A stretch of 64,000 nt of DNA, from the NCBI GenBank assembly GCA_019925095.2, contig CM034398.1, positions 3,223,001-3,287,000 of the forward strand. Reading direction: 5' to 3'. The first letter of the stretch is position 1, and each line of letters starts with the position of its first letter. Shown piece after piece: positions 53,896 through 63,972 of the stretch. This DNA comes from Dendrolimus kikuchii (taxonomy: Eukaryota > Arthropoda > Insecta > Lepidoptera > Lasiocampidae). The notes beneath the pieces are model-generated. The model saw only the letters and a program-made list of their open reading frames with translations. It was not told the DNA's origin and did not search any database. Position numbers and translations under genes: made by a program.

Positions 53896-54075
53896 TTCTT
53901 TTATTTACTGCTGGAGTACATCAGACAGGCCGACGGCCCAACCGTGATGGAAAGTGGTTACCGTTGCATATGCATATTTGCAACACTAAAGGTGCTACCA
54001 ATGTGCTGCCGGACTCGTAGATGGGGCTGGAACCTGGCCACTAATGCCGGAACACAACTCCAGGTTGTTACCTTA
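53896..54075 (-). mobile_element. SINE-like repeat A, partial
   Basis: TTTATTTACTGCTGGAGTAC to CACAACTCCAGGTTGTTA. Confidence 0.72.
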
Positions 54076-54297
54076 CTTTGGCTATTGTCTGTAACCTCAA
54101 ATTTCCTCTTTGAAGACAGTTTAACAGGCCTGTGTTGTATTTGACTAAATAGGATTTAATTATATATTTATGGAAAACTGTCAGGTGAATACACTTGAAT
54201 AAATAATTACAATTATCAACAGAAAGCCAAAGACAGATTTTCAATAATAACTTATTACTTAAAAGTAATAATTATGCAGACGTAAAACGCGGTGCTG

Positions 54298-54470
54298 GTA
54301 GCTACGCTCGCGTATGGAAGCGAGGGTTGGGTATGGAAGAGAGAGCATGAAAGTAGAGTAAACGCGGTCGAGATGCGAGCACTGCGCAAAATCTGCGGAG
54401 TGACGCTCACGGTCCGTGAGCGTCACTCCGCGTTCGTAATACCGAAGTAAGAAAGAGAGTTGGCTCTGGA
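54298..54470 (+). mobile_element. RTE family 1 internal fragment with a palindromic rearrangement
   Basis: Encodes VATLAYGSEGWVWKREHESR then VEMRALRKICGVTL. At 54397-54429 a perfect palindrome (16-bp arms) breaks the element's normal sequence. Confidence 0.75.
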
Positions 54471-54482
54471 GTTGGAGAGATT

Positions 54483-54708
54483 AGACTCCCATAGAGTAAA
54501 TAATAACCATAAACAAAATTAAAATTAAATAATTAAAATTAACAAGTTGGCGGTAGGCTAAATAAAACTTTAACAATACTCGTTGACACTTGATATCTTT
54601 GTCTTCCGCGATCACGGCCACTGAAAAGTGGCCGAAACGTCGGAAAAACCAAAATCAAATAAAATTACCGCGCTTAAAACCGTTAAAACGTAGTTTTATT
54701 ATGGTTAT
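54483..54708 (-). mobile_element. Foldback-family arm
   Basis: CCCATAGAGTAAATAATAAC to AAACGTAGTTTTATTATGG, almost identical to the right arm at 51590-51800. Confidence 0.8.
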
Positions 54709-54714
54709 AGTTTA

Positions 54715-54865
54715 TTCTTTATATAAAAGTAAAAAATTGTGGTGATGTACAAATGCGAGTTTAAACCTAAAAAAAGTTTACTTCCAGCAAACCTATGGGT
54801 CTAGCGAGAGTAGGAAATCAAGAGGCAGGGTTGTGTATATTAAAGTTTATATGCATAAACTAGCT
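54715..54865 (-). mobile_element. LINE 3' UTR
   Basis: Inverse of 48130-48300: TTTATTCTTTATATAAAAG, GGTGATGTACAAATGCGAG, CAGCAAACCTATGGGTCTAG. Confidence 0.65.
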
Positions 54866-54867
54866 AT

Positions 54868-55165
54868 GCCCGCGAAGCCGTCCGCGTGGAATTTGCTTTA
54901 CGAATTTTACGACATTGTCAACATTCTTCAATGGTTCTTAGCTCCTACTGGTCTCTAACAAGGTGATATACAGCCTATAGCCTTCCTCGATAAATGGGCT
55001 ATCCAACACTGAAAGAATTTTTCAAATCGGCCCAGCGGTTCTTGGGATTAGCTCGTTTAAACAAACAAACTCTTCAGCTAAATGGACATTCCGATACGAT
55101 ATATAGGTTCATACACCTAAATGTAACCGTACTTTTAGCTGAAGCTAAATATTTTTCTTAGACAT
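54868..55165 (-). mobile_element. Helitron-like repeat plus a segment shared with 56.0 kb
   Basis: 54868-55085 is the inverse of the 8565 family (GCCCGCGAAGCCGTCCGCGT end, AGCCTATAGCCTTCCTCGA). 55085-55165 is shared only with 56140-56228. Confidence 0.6.
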
Positions 55166-55184
55166 TACATACAGATATTCAAAT

Positions 55185-55365
55185 TCAAAAGTTTTTATTC
55201 AAAATAGGTTCCACTGGAGAACACTTTTTGAAGGTCATATATATAAGTTAAAATTTAATTTTACTTCCTATTCTACGTACACTGCTTCGCAACGTGTTAT
55301 TGCTGTTAAGGAGAAGAAGCGGCAAGAAACTCCCCAGAAACACGTCTAGCTTTTTTTATAAGTTT
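55185..55365 (-). mobile_element. LINE 3' UTR
   Basis: TTCAAAAGTTTTTATTCAAA, CACTGCTTCGCAACGTGTTA, AAGAAGCGGCAAGAAACTCC, as at 62265-62420. Confidence 0.7.
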
Positions 55366-55379
55366 TATATATATACATA

Positions 55380-55592
55380 ATACATCTTTATATATATAAT
55401 TCTTCTGTACGTGTGTTGACAGTGAACTCCTCCTAAACGGCTAGACCGATTTGAATGAATTTTTTTGTGTGTATTCAAGTGGATTCGGGGATGGTTTAGA
55501 TTCACAATTGGACCCGATAGGTGGCACTGCAATCGGGTTCTAAATTTTATTTCTTCAGGGCAGAATAACGTCTGCCGGGACAGCTAGTACAT
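55380..55592 (+). mobile_element. Helitron-like repeat ending CTAGT
   Basis: TCTTTATATATATAATTCTT start, AACGTCTGCCGGGACAGCTA end followed by GT. Best-defined copy of this family, about 210 bp. Confidence 0.65.
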
Positions 55593-55821
55593 GTATAAAA
55601 TACTTTATAATATGGTTAATATACGTTTATTGCGAGTTATAACTGAATAAAAAAAACTTGAGAGGTGTCAAGGGACACCCGGATGGAACGAAGTTCCTTT
55701 CGATTAATTAGTGAAGGAATTGTAATATTTTTTTTTTTTTTAAGTTATAATAATATTTTTTTTATTATTAACAAATATAATGTTATATAAACTTATTATT
55801 AACAAATATAACAAATTAAGT

Positions 55822-55886
55822 TGTCTCTCTCTCTCTATAAGAGAGAGAGAGAGACAGAGAGAGAGACAGACAGACAGACAGAGAAA
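55822..55886. repeat. (CT)n/(GA)n palindromic microsatellite
   Basis: TCTCTCTCTCTCTATAAGAG followed by AGAGACAGAGAG and CAGACAGACAGACAG. Confidence 0.9.
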
Positions 55887-56014
55887 CATGCGACGCCGCA
55901 CAGCTTACAATAGCTTACTATAGCAAAAAGTGTCGTGACAACTTTTCGTAAGAATTTTTTCCGTCTAGCCCCCTTTCACAACGCGCGATAAGGAACTTCG
56001 TTCCAATATGAATA

Positions 56015-56228
56015 ATTTACGAATTTTACGACATTGTCAACATTTAATGTTCTTAGCTCTACTCACTCTAACAAGGTCTAACAGGAATATGTGAAATAGT
56101 TTACTGACCAAAGCCCATAATTCTTGGGATAGCTCGTTGTCCTTAAACTCCCTAAATGGACACTCCGTACGATCAACTTCATACACCAGTACCGTACTTT
56201 TAGCTGAAGCTATATTTTTCTTAGACAT
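56015..56228 (-). other. 63-codon ORF homologous to the 54.9-kb segment
   Basis: Minus strand, ATG at 56228: MSKKNIASAKSTVLVYEVDR, then TECPFREFKDNELSQELWAL. It aligns along its whole length to 54868-55165, including Helitron-like sequence, so it is probably repeat-derived rather than a first exon. No acceptable link in phase to androglobin exon 1 was established. Confidence 0.4.
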
Positions 56229-56444
56229 TATTGCGATTTTGTTAAAAATTAAATAATTAAAACTAAAAGTACGTTCAAATTGTTTAATTTATTAATTTGA
56301 CATATATTATTGTCATTCAATTTGACGTTTGTAGAGATGAAAGTAAAAAGGGTAAAAGTAAATAAAACTCATAATTGGTTCAGAGACTGAGGCGTATCAT
56401 ATGGATTAACTCGCGAAAATTTGTTGTGGTTTATTTTTAATTAT

Positions 56445-57250
56445 ACACTTGATACTAGTTTTGATACTGAAACTGATAAATGTGATACCAGTTTTGATAA
56501 TGATACAATTGATACTAGTTTTGATACTGATACTGATACATTTGATACTGAAACTGATAAATGTGATACCAGTTTTGATAATGATACAATTGATACTAGT
56601 TTTGATACTGATACTGATACATTTGATACTAGTTTAGATACTGAAACTGATAAATGTGATACCAGTTTTGATACTGATACAATTGATACTAGTTTTGATA
56701 CTGATACATTTGATACTAGTTTTGATACTGAAAGTGATAAATTTGATACCAATTTGGATTCTAATACAATTGATACTAGTTTTTCTACTGATACTGATAC
56801 ATTTGATACTAGTTTTGATACTGGAAGTAATAAATTTGATACTAATTTTGATTCTAATACAATTGATACTAGTTTTGATACTGATACTGATACATTTGAT
56901 ACTAGTTTTGATACTGATACTGATACATTTGATACTGATAGAGTTGATACTAGTTTTGATACTGAAACGGATATATTTGATACTAGTTTTGATACTGATA
57001 CTGATACAGTTGATACTAGTTTTAATTCAGGTACAGTTGATACTGGTTTTCCATCCTGATACTGATACAGTTGATACTAGTTTTGATACTGATACAGTTG
57101 ATACTAGTTTTATGCTGTTACAGTTGATACTCTTTTTGATACTGAAACTGATACATTTGATACTAGTTTTGATACCGATACTCATACGCTGATACTAGTT
57201 TTGATACCGACACAGTTGATACTAGTTTTGATACTGATACAGATGATACC
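56445..57250. repeat. GATACT hexamer minisatellite (~800 bp)
   Basis: Built from TTGATACTAGTTTTGATACT and GATACTGATACA modules in irregular order. One frame is open for 212 codons (56421-57059; DTSFDTDTDTFDT modules) only because the repeat lacks stops. The opposite strand is also open for 103 codons. Confidence 0.92.
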
Positions 57251-57389
57251 TAGTTTTGGAACTAGTAGAATCACAAATAAGAATTTAGTTTCTAATATCT
57301 AACGCAAATTTGTATGTTTTTCATATGTTAATTGTAAGTTTATTACTTATCTTTGAATCAAATAAATTATTTTATTATTATTAGTATAT

Positions 57390-57575
57390 CTCTGAAGCCC
57401 ACGGGCCATAAAAGTGGCCTGGAATTATGGAGGGCTTGTGTGAGGCCATAGGAAGGCCAACACGTAGAGGCCCCTTGACAAATTTAATCTTAATGTGACG
57501 TGACACTGACCGGAAATTATCCCCGTTTACATCGCACAAAAATGCAGCCAATGACGAGCCCCGGTGCAGGAAATG
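57390..57575 (+). repeat. Dispersed repeat X, copy 3
   Basis: CACGGGCCATAAAAGTGGCC, AATGACGAGCCCCGGTGCAG. 3'-truncated relative to the 12.7-kb copy. Confidence 0.65.
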
Positions 57576-57579
57576 AGAA

Positions 57580-58055
57580 TTATTATTATCAATTTATGGT
57601 TGATTTTTTTATATTGCTGGAATAAAGCAATTAGACTAAAGTCTTGGATACACTAGGGAGCAATTGGTACATCATGTTGCGGAACATATTGCAGGCCAGA
57701 TTAGTCAGTGCTCAAGTGCGCACTTGCTTTCATAAAGTGAGAGCAAGCGAATCCCGCGTCACGTAAATGTTGCAGGGCATGTTGCGGTATACTGGGCAAT
57801 GTTGCAGCGTCAAGTAGATTGAGCATTGCGTATCATTTTGGAGGTGCCATGTATTTGAGGCGTTAAAGACCATCTAATAAAAAGTGGGTAACGTCATCTG
57901 TGAACATTTGCAACACTAAAAATTATATTGAACTTTTTGTCATATGTATATATATGTGTGTTTATATGTATCTATATTTATATTGTTTTGTACTTATATG
58001 TAGAGTATACTTATCATTTATCATTATTCATAAACTGCATCAAGGTCAGCATTAA
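57580..58055. other. No feature supported
   Basis: Contains ATGTTGCGG and CATATTGCAGG-like words but no recognised family; 57940-58020 is TA-rich. Confidence 0.4.
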
Positions 58056-58059
58056 AAAT

Positions 58060-58190
58060 CTATTAATCCCTGCCAAGGGTTGCCTGGAAGAGATCGCTTT
58101 TTAGCGATAAGGCCGCCCGTTGTACTATCGCTTGTATTGTTCTATTTTTGTTTATCAATGCTTTGGTGTACAATAAAGTGTTGTCTATGC
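58060..58190 (+). mobile_element. LINE 3' UTR with conserved stem-loop
   Basis: TTGCCTGGAAGAGATCGCTT, TTTAGCGATAAGGCCGCCC, GGTGTACAATAAAGTGTTG. Confidence 0.75.
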
Positions 58191-58194
58191 ATCT

Positions 58195-58570
58195 AAAAGA
58201 AAATGACAGATAAAAAAAATCAAAATCAAATAAACTTCAACGACAATACGTTAGTAGTCGACTTCATTTTTAACTTACATATATGCGCAATCCTTGAAAA
58301 ATGTTCTCCAATGCCACTTACTTTGAATAAAAAGTTTTGAATTTGAATTAAGTTGGTGACCGTTATTACGAAACGGCTGGTGCAGATCAGCGCGCCCACG
58401 GTTAGGACGGCAGGCTGGCAGGCACCGACAGACAGACACAGATGGCGGCGTCACAGACGCCACCAATCAAGATCTCTGTTGTCTGATCTCTGTCGTGTTG
58501 CTGAGAAGTTTCTTTCACCGGTTCTTCTCTCCCAGCCATAACACGTTGCGAGACGGCTGTATGATAGCGT
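58195..58570 (+). mobile_element. LINE 3' UTR scraps
   Basis: 58290-58350 matches the TTTTGAATAAAAGCTTTTG family, and 58498-58560 its AACACGTTGCGAGACGGC part, in rearranged order. Confidence 0.5.
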
Positions 58571-58639
58571 AGGCCGCCGCGAACCACTGATCCCGGTCCG
58601 CCGGGATCCTTCCCCTCGGGCTTTATATTACCCGTCGCC

Positions 58640-59235
58640 CGCTCTCAATTAGTAAATTGTGTTGCCCTATTGTCGGCATCGTTAGATCCAGATTCGCTCG
58701 CCTCGAACACCCCGGTAAGGTTGTGAGGTCTTCGGACCAACAATCTTCGGTTCTTGCCTAGTGAAGTAGGTAGAACATCGCTCCATGAATTTTGCTGTTT
58801 ACCCTCTTTCTGAGTGAGGCGACGGCCAATGCACAGCAGTGTAGGGGCAGCCATTTTGGACACTCGCAATCATCGATCAACGTTTGACGAGAACTACACC
58901 GCGCCGTGCGCTGTTACTTTTCTAAATCTGATCCACTTGTTGTGATTTGATACTTTAACTTTTTAATTTCTAAAACTTATCATCTTGGTGTGATTACTGG
59001 CCGTGTCAAGAACATTTGCTATCCGTAAAACTTTGTTCTTTAAGTCTTAGCACCAAAGTGGAATTTAGTGCCGTGTGCTGTTTCTGTTTGCATGTAACCT
59101 GAACCGAGCCAGGAGGGTGCGGATCTCAAGGTTGTTGGAGCTTCTACTTTTCTAGTGCAAGGATCGAGGTCATATCTCTCTCGTACAGTCCATAATAAAT
59201 TGAACCAGCTTATTATCAGAGGGCTACAGCGCCCC
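58640..59235 (-). repeat. Dispersed repeat Y, copy 2
   Basis: CACCCCGGTAAGGTTGTGAG, CTAGTGAAGTAGGTAGAACA, GAACCGAGCCAGGAGGGTGC, inverse to 52660-53065 and longer. Confidence 0.7.
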
Positions 59236-59239
59236 ACAA

Positions 59240-59695
59240 ACAACATAAAGTCAAATCCAATAAAAAAAAAGTTGGTGACGTCTCTTTTTAATAATGTTGC
59301 GACCTAGACGCCGACAATAACAAATTCACACCTGCATAGCTGTAAAAACACATTTTATTACTTTTCGGCAATTGGACTTCTTTTGTTTACTTCGTTTTTA
59401 AAATTTGTGATCAGAAAACAGCCCATTGTTGTATTGTAATCTTTTAGGGCAGTTATTAGCCATATGTTACGGATTTAAAGTACAAAGTGATTCTAGGAAA
59501 TTCAATCCACGCGGCCGGACGGACATATTTCATCTGTGCAGTATAAAGCAATATCCCGATGGAGGGACGAGGCAGTCGAGCGATAACCACGAGCGAAGCA
59601 AGACGTGTGCACTACAATCAGGAATTTTGTAGTAACGGACTTTGCGCGTTTTATGGAATTACAACTTTCTGCATTACGTTTGGGTCTGTTGTGTT
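59240..59695. other. No certain feature; possible LTR-like sequence
   Basis: 59500-59640 has a TATA-like GTATAAAGCA and leads into the block shared with 4.04 kb. No coding sequence recognised. Confidence 0.35.
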
Positions 59696-59699
59696 CGGT

Positions 59700-59905
59700 T
59701 ATATTTGTACCTGTGTTATACTGTGGGATCGGCCCCAGAGTAGTCCGTTGTATATTAGCCATAACACAAGCGTAACTTACTTAATTTGGGGATATACAAT
59801 ATGTGTGTTTGTCTGCCGATTATTTATTTATTTATACGTGTTTGTATAGCTCTAATAAATTCTATAGTAATTCTAACGGCATTTTAATTCGAGTCCCGCA
59901 ACTCG
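59700..59905 (+). mobile_element. Block shared with 4.04 kb, interrupted by SINE B
   Basis: TTTGTACCTGTGTTATA, then after the SINE CGTGTTTGTATAGCTCTAAT and AACTCGTAAC. Possibly a solo LTR. Confidence 0.5.
59724..59838 (+). mobile_element. SINE B fragment, insertion in the LTR-like block
   Basis: GGGATCGGCCCCAGAGTAG to TTGTCTGCCGATTATTTATT. The uninterrupted site is seen at about 4065-4082. Confidence 0.75.
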
Positions 59906-60640
59906 TAACAATAACTTAATTTTAATGGGTAAGATGTATTTATCGAAAACTTTCTTCATCAAACATATAATATAACGTCACACCTAAAGAAGTAATTTTT
60001 TATCTGTGCTGAATGAATATAATTCACACGATGAACTCTAATTGTTACATCATTCCAACTTCCTGTAGCAATTTACTGTGTTTTTATTTAGTTATATAAA
60101 CAAAACGTAATTTTAAACATAAGAGAATAATTTTTAATACGCCAAACGTTGCAGTTCAAATTATTATATTAGAACTTTTATTTCATAAAACCATCAAAAT
60201 GTAGGTTTAATTGCTCGTAAAATAACTTGATAATTAAAGTAGGGCAGCCCAAGATGCTAAATGTGGAGTTACTCGAGCGTCGCGGGGATCTTTCGGATTG
60301 TGAAGATTGGATGCTAAAAAGAAAAAAGGTTATATGATATATGCCCCTTACTGGAGGGGGGAGCATGTACAGGTTTTCAAAAAATACAGTCGCGCAGAAA
60401 TACTCAAGCGCGTCAGATATTCAAAAGGGATGTTAAGTAAACACTAAAAGACTGACGATTTGGACGCGACCAAAAGTCATGGCCGATTTTTGAAAATGCA
60501 AAAAAAATGTAACATTGAATACTCGAGCGCGTCAGATTAATATACAGACTTACAGCTTGATGTCCTTGTCGTGCTGACCCATAATCTGACAATTATGTGG
60601 AGCAATTTCCTTAATATGACACTTGAAAAAAAAATTGAAG
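59906..60640. other. Unassigned, with small plus-strand ORF
   Basis: Plus strand from 60255: MLNVELLERRGDLSDCEDWM then LKRKKVI and a stop. Nearby CTCGAGCGCGTCAGAT is repeated in variants. No family recognised. Confidence 0.35.
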
Positions 60641-60645
60641 AATAA

Positions 60646-60692
60646 AAAATACCCCCACCCTATATGAAGGGTTCATATATGGTGGGGGTACA
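60646..60692. repeat. Strong hairpin
   Basis: TACCCCCACCCTATATGA and TTCATATATGGTGGGGGTA form a nearly perfect stem with a ~4-base loop. Confidence 0.8.
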
Positions 60693-61374
60693 TAATAGGG
60701 TGCAAGTATTCTTCTTCTCCCCTTAGGTTATTCTGCCACGCTCGAGTAAATCCCATCCGCTTGGCCTCCCCTACTATTATACTTATTGCGACCTTTTCAT
60801 TGTATGAATTACAAAACTTTCTTTAACAAATTATTTTAACCAACTTTAAAAAGGTGAGAAAGACTTTGCATTTATATCTTACTAGTGGTTCTGGAAGACT
60901 TTGTCCTGACCTGAAAAAATAAAAATCTAGAACCCGATTCCAGCGTCACCTACCGGGGCTAATTGTTTTTTACACCTTGGGTTACATTATTCAAGTTTCA
61001 ATCGGAATCCCTAATTTTTTCTAGTAATAAATATAGCCTATATTAATCTGGGATAATGTAGTATTCTAATGGTGAAATTTTGAATGGGTCCATTAATTTT
61101 TGAGTTTATTCGTCACAAACAAACAAAAATACAAATCTTTCCTCTTTATAATATTGTGGCGAGTGATAGTAGAACGATCTAGTTGGTTTAAGAAGTTTTA
61201 GAAATACGTAGAAGATTCTGGAAGAAAAATCAAGGACAGATACATTTTAGAAAGCGGTAGATGATGAACAAAAATTCTAGAGTAGAAGGTTCAGGGAGGA
61301 AAAGACAGAGATAGATAGATGTTTGGAAAGGGATAGATAATAAATAAAAGAAAAATTAAAAGAAGATCGAAATT

Positions 61375-61470
61375 ATGAGTTCCAGAAGATTCTTCCGGGT
61401 ATATAAGCAGCGTAAGGCGCGTTTATCAGAGAGTTTAGTCGAAGACAGCGTTGCGACAAGTGTGATACGA
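61375..61470 (+). promoter_or_regulatory. Possible promoter fragment with TATATAAG
   Basis: CCAGAAGATTCTTCCGGGTA then TATATAAGCAGCG. The alternating GAA/TTC words look like heat-shock elements upstream of a TATA box. It could be an LTR promoter. Repeat A follows at 61.49 kb. Confidence 0.3.
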
Positions 61471-61494
61471 GAGAGTTGGAAAAAAAGTTTAGTA

Positions 61495-61722
61495 CACCAA
61501 AAGTGTTACAAATGCGCTGCTACTCTTTTGAGGGAATCTGGAACCTGGCCACTAATGCCGGAACACAAGTCAAGGTTCTTATAGCGGCATACTCTAGACC
61601 AGGAATAGTAGCACCCAGACGGGCAGATACCCTACCACCTGGCTGTGGGTCGTTTTGTCGCCTCTTACGACAGGCCGCCCGGCCGCAGGAAATTGTATTC
61701 TTTCTCCGTTCCTGCACGGAAT
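61495..61722 (-). mobile_element. SINE-like repeat A, 3'-truncated
   Basis: CACCAAAAGTGTTACAAATG to CCGTTCCTGCACGGA. Confidence 0.8.
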
Positions 61723-61761
61723 GCAGAAAGAACGTACGTATATGTCATTGATAGACATTTT

Positions 61762-61955
61762 TTTATTTTTATTGCTGGAGTTCAGCAGACAGGCAGACGG
61801 CCCACTCGATGGAAAGCGGTTACCATCGCCTATGGACATTTGAAACACCAAAGGTGCTACAAATGCGCTGCTGCTCTCTTAAGGGAAACTGGAACCTGGT
61901 CACTAATGCCGGAACACAATTCAAGGTTGTTATGGCGACACACTTTAGACCATAG
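61762..61955 (-). mobile_element. SINE-like repeat A, 5'-truncated
   Basis: TTTTATTGCTGGAGTTCAGC to CGACACACTTTAGACCA. Confidence 0.8.
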
Positions 61956-62249
61956 ACATATATATTTTTAAAGATATACGAGTAGTGGCTTGCCACAGGC
62001 ACACCATTGGATTTAAAATTAAACTCTTAGTATCGCTCTAAATTTCGTACCTTAAGCAGAATAAGTTATTCCAAAAAATACCCAAACCAGTTTTTTATCT
62101 CAAGACTACACGTATCTACTGCGAAATAGTTTGTCTTGTCCGTGACTAGACTATATCTTGTGTGAATGAACTTGCGTATTTTTTTAGTAGTAAAAGTGTT
62201 AAGTTAGACTTTGCTTAAAGTCTTTTAGGTTCCTTTGATGTCCTGCTCC

Positions 62250-63130
62250 ATCAAATTCAAAAGTTTTTATTCGAAATAAGATTCACCGGAGAACACTTTT
62301 TGAAGGTCATACATATAAGTTAAAATTTAATTTTACCCTAGTCTATATACACTGCTTCGCAACGTGTTATTGCTGTTAAGGAGAAGAAGCGGCAAGAAAC
62401 TCCCCCGCAACACGTCTAGCTAAAAATTGAAGAATTAATGGAGTTGTAGCAAACTGCATACTCAGTAAGACAAAGACAGAACAAAAGAAACAGCATAATA
62501 ATGACATGACGTACTAAAATTATATACTGCAACATATATCCATAAATTCCTTAAATGCTTAGCAAGATAAAAACGTTATACAAAATATAGTATAAGAGGT
62601 TGGAGCGAGAGCATGAAAGTAGAATAAACGCAGTCGAGATGCGAGCACTGCGCAAAATCTGCGGAGTGACGCTCGCGGACCGCGTTCGTAATATCGAAGT
62701 AAGAAAGAGAGTTGGTCTGAAAGAGAGTGTCGGGGTGAAGGTAAGGGAAGGAATGCTCCGGTGGTTCGGGCATGTGGAAAGAATGCATGATGAAAGAATG
62801 ACTAAACAGATATACAATGCAAAAGTGGATGGATGCAGAAGTCCTGGAAGGCCACGACATACCTTCCATGATCAAATTGATCGTGTACTAGCAGAAGGTG
62901 ATGTCAGGAGCCTTAAGAACAGACGAGCGTACATGACAAAAGTTATGAATGTAAAAGAAGCAAGTGAGGTGTGTAAGAATAAGCCTAAATGGCGCTCTGT
63001 AGTTCATGCCTACCCCGCAAGGGAACTGGCGTGAAGTTATGTATGTATGTATGTAGGTTGGAGCGAGCTGCTTTGTAAATGAAGTTTTGTCATTAAAGTA
63101 GTCTTCAATAGAGTAGTATATCTTTTTTTC
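62250..63130 (-). mobile_element. LINE 3' part, split by RTE
   Basis: Inverse of the 37.4-37.9 kb LINE: TTCAAAAGTTTTTATTCGAA, GCAACGTGTTATTGCTGTTA, CATACTCAGTAAGACAAAG. RTE between 62610 and 63054. Confidence 0.75.
62610..63054 (+). mobile_element. RTE family 1, 5'-truncated
   Basis: Encodes RINAVEMRALRKICGVTLAD through AYPARELA, ends (TATG)n. Flanked by AGGTTGGAGCGAG at 62597-62609 and 63055-63067. Confidence 0.92.
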
Positions 63131-63389
63131 GCAAGCATCTGGGATAATGTTAATGTCAGCGGCTGTGGCCAAATGCGTCATGTTTATCGCGTTAAAAATA
63201 ACGCCTTTAATGATTGGCTACGTAGCCGGTGGGGCGGCGGAAACAGCTGAATCACTCAAGTCGTGTAAATATTGTAACCGTCAGTGAGAGTTATATGTTT
63301 GTGCCGTTTGCTGTCGAGACGCATGGACCGTGGAGTCTTGAAGCCATGAGCGTCTATGAAAATTTATTAAACGACTCATTGATCTTGAG

Positions 63390-63545
63390 CTGAACAGAAG
63401 GCTGGTGCCTACCTCGGGTAGCGGATCAGTATGGCGATCCAGCGAGGAAACGTAGCCAGCCTTCTGGACACCTTACCCATAGAAGACGGTGATCTAGGCT
63501 CAGTATTCTACTTACAGTCGTGAGCCACTATGGGTAGAATACAAT
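63390..63545. repeat. Hairpin-bearing repeat related to 42.5 kb
   Basis: AGAAGGCTGGTGCCTACCTC and GGAAACGTAGCCAGCCTTCT are inverted; GGATCAGTATGGCGATCC forms the inner loop. Confidence 0.55.
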
Positions 63546-63729
63546 GTAAATAAGTTAAGTTTTCTTTTAGATTATTTGTCGTATTATTTGTAAAATATAA
63601 AAAATACACATACGCTATTTACCAATGTTTCATGTCATTAATAATTAATAATTATGTCGCATCACAAATACCGCATCAAACCCATCGCTAAATCTGCATG
63701 ACCGACTGAATTAAATTCCAGTTTTATGA

Positions 63730-63950
63730 TATGCTAGCTGTGTCCACGACTTCGTCCGCGTAGAATATTTTTTCGCGAAACTCTAAAAAAAGTAGCCGTC
63801 AAAATCGCTGCAGCCGTTTCAAAGATTAGCCGCAACATCCAGACAGCCAGACAAATATTATAAAAATTGTATTTTTGATATAAATAACTGTTATTTTGAC
63901 TTTACAAACAGACACGTCAATTTTATTTATTTGTATAGATTAGGTATTTA
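63730..63950 (-). mobile_element. Helitron-like repeat
   Basis: TGCTAGCTGTGTCCACGACT start (inverse of a CTAG end), CTCTAAAAAAAGTAGCCG, to TTTATTTGTATAGATTAGG. Confidence 0.5.
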
Positions 63951-63972
63951 TATTGATAACAAGTTCACATTT

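Noticed and set aside
60255..60338. Small ORF MLNVELLERRGDLSDCEDWM as an exon
   Set aside because: The peptide looks protein-like, but no splice partner, homology that I can name, or second copy in the window supports it.
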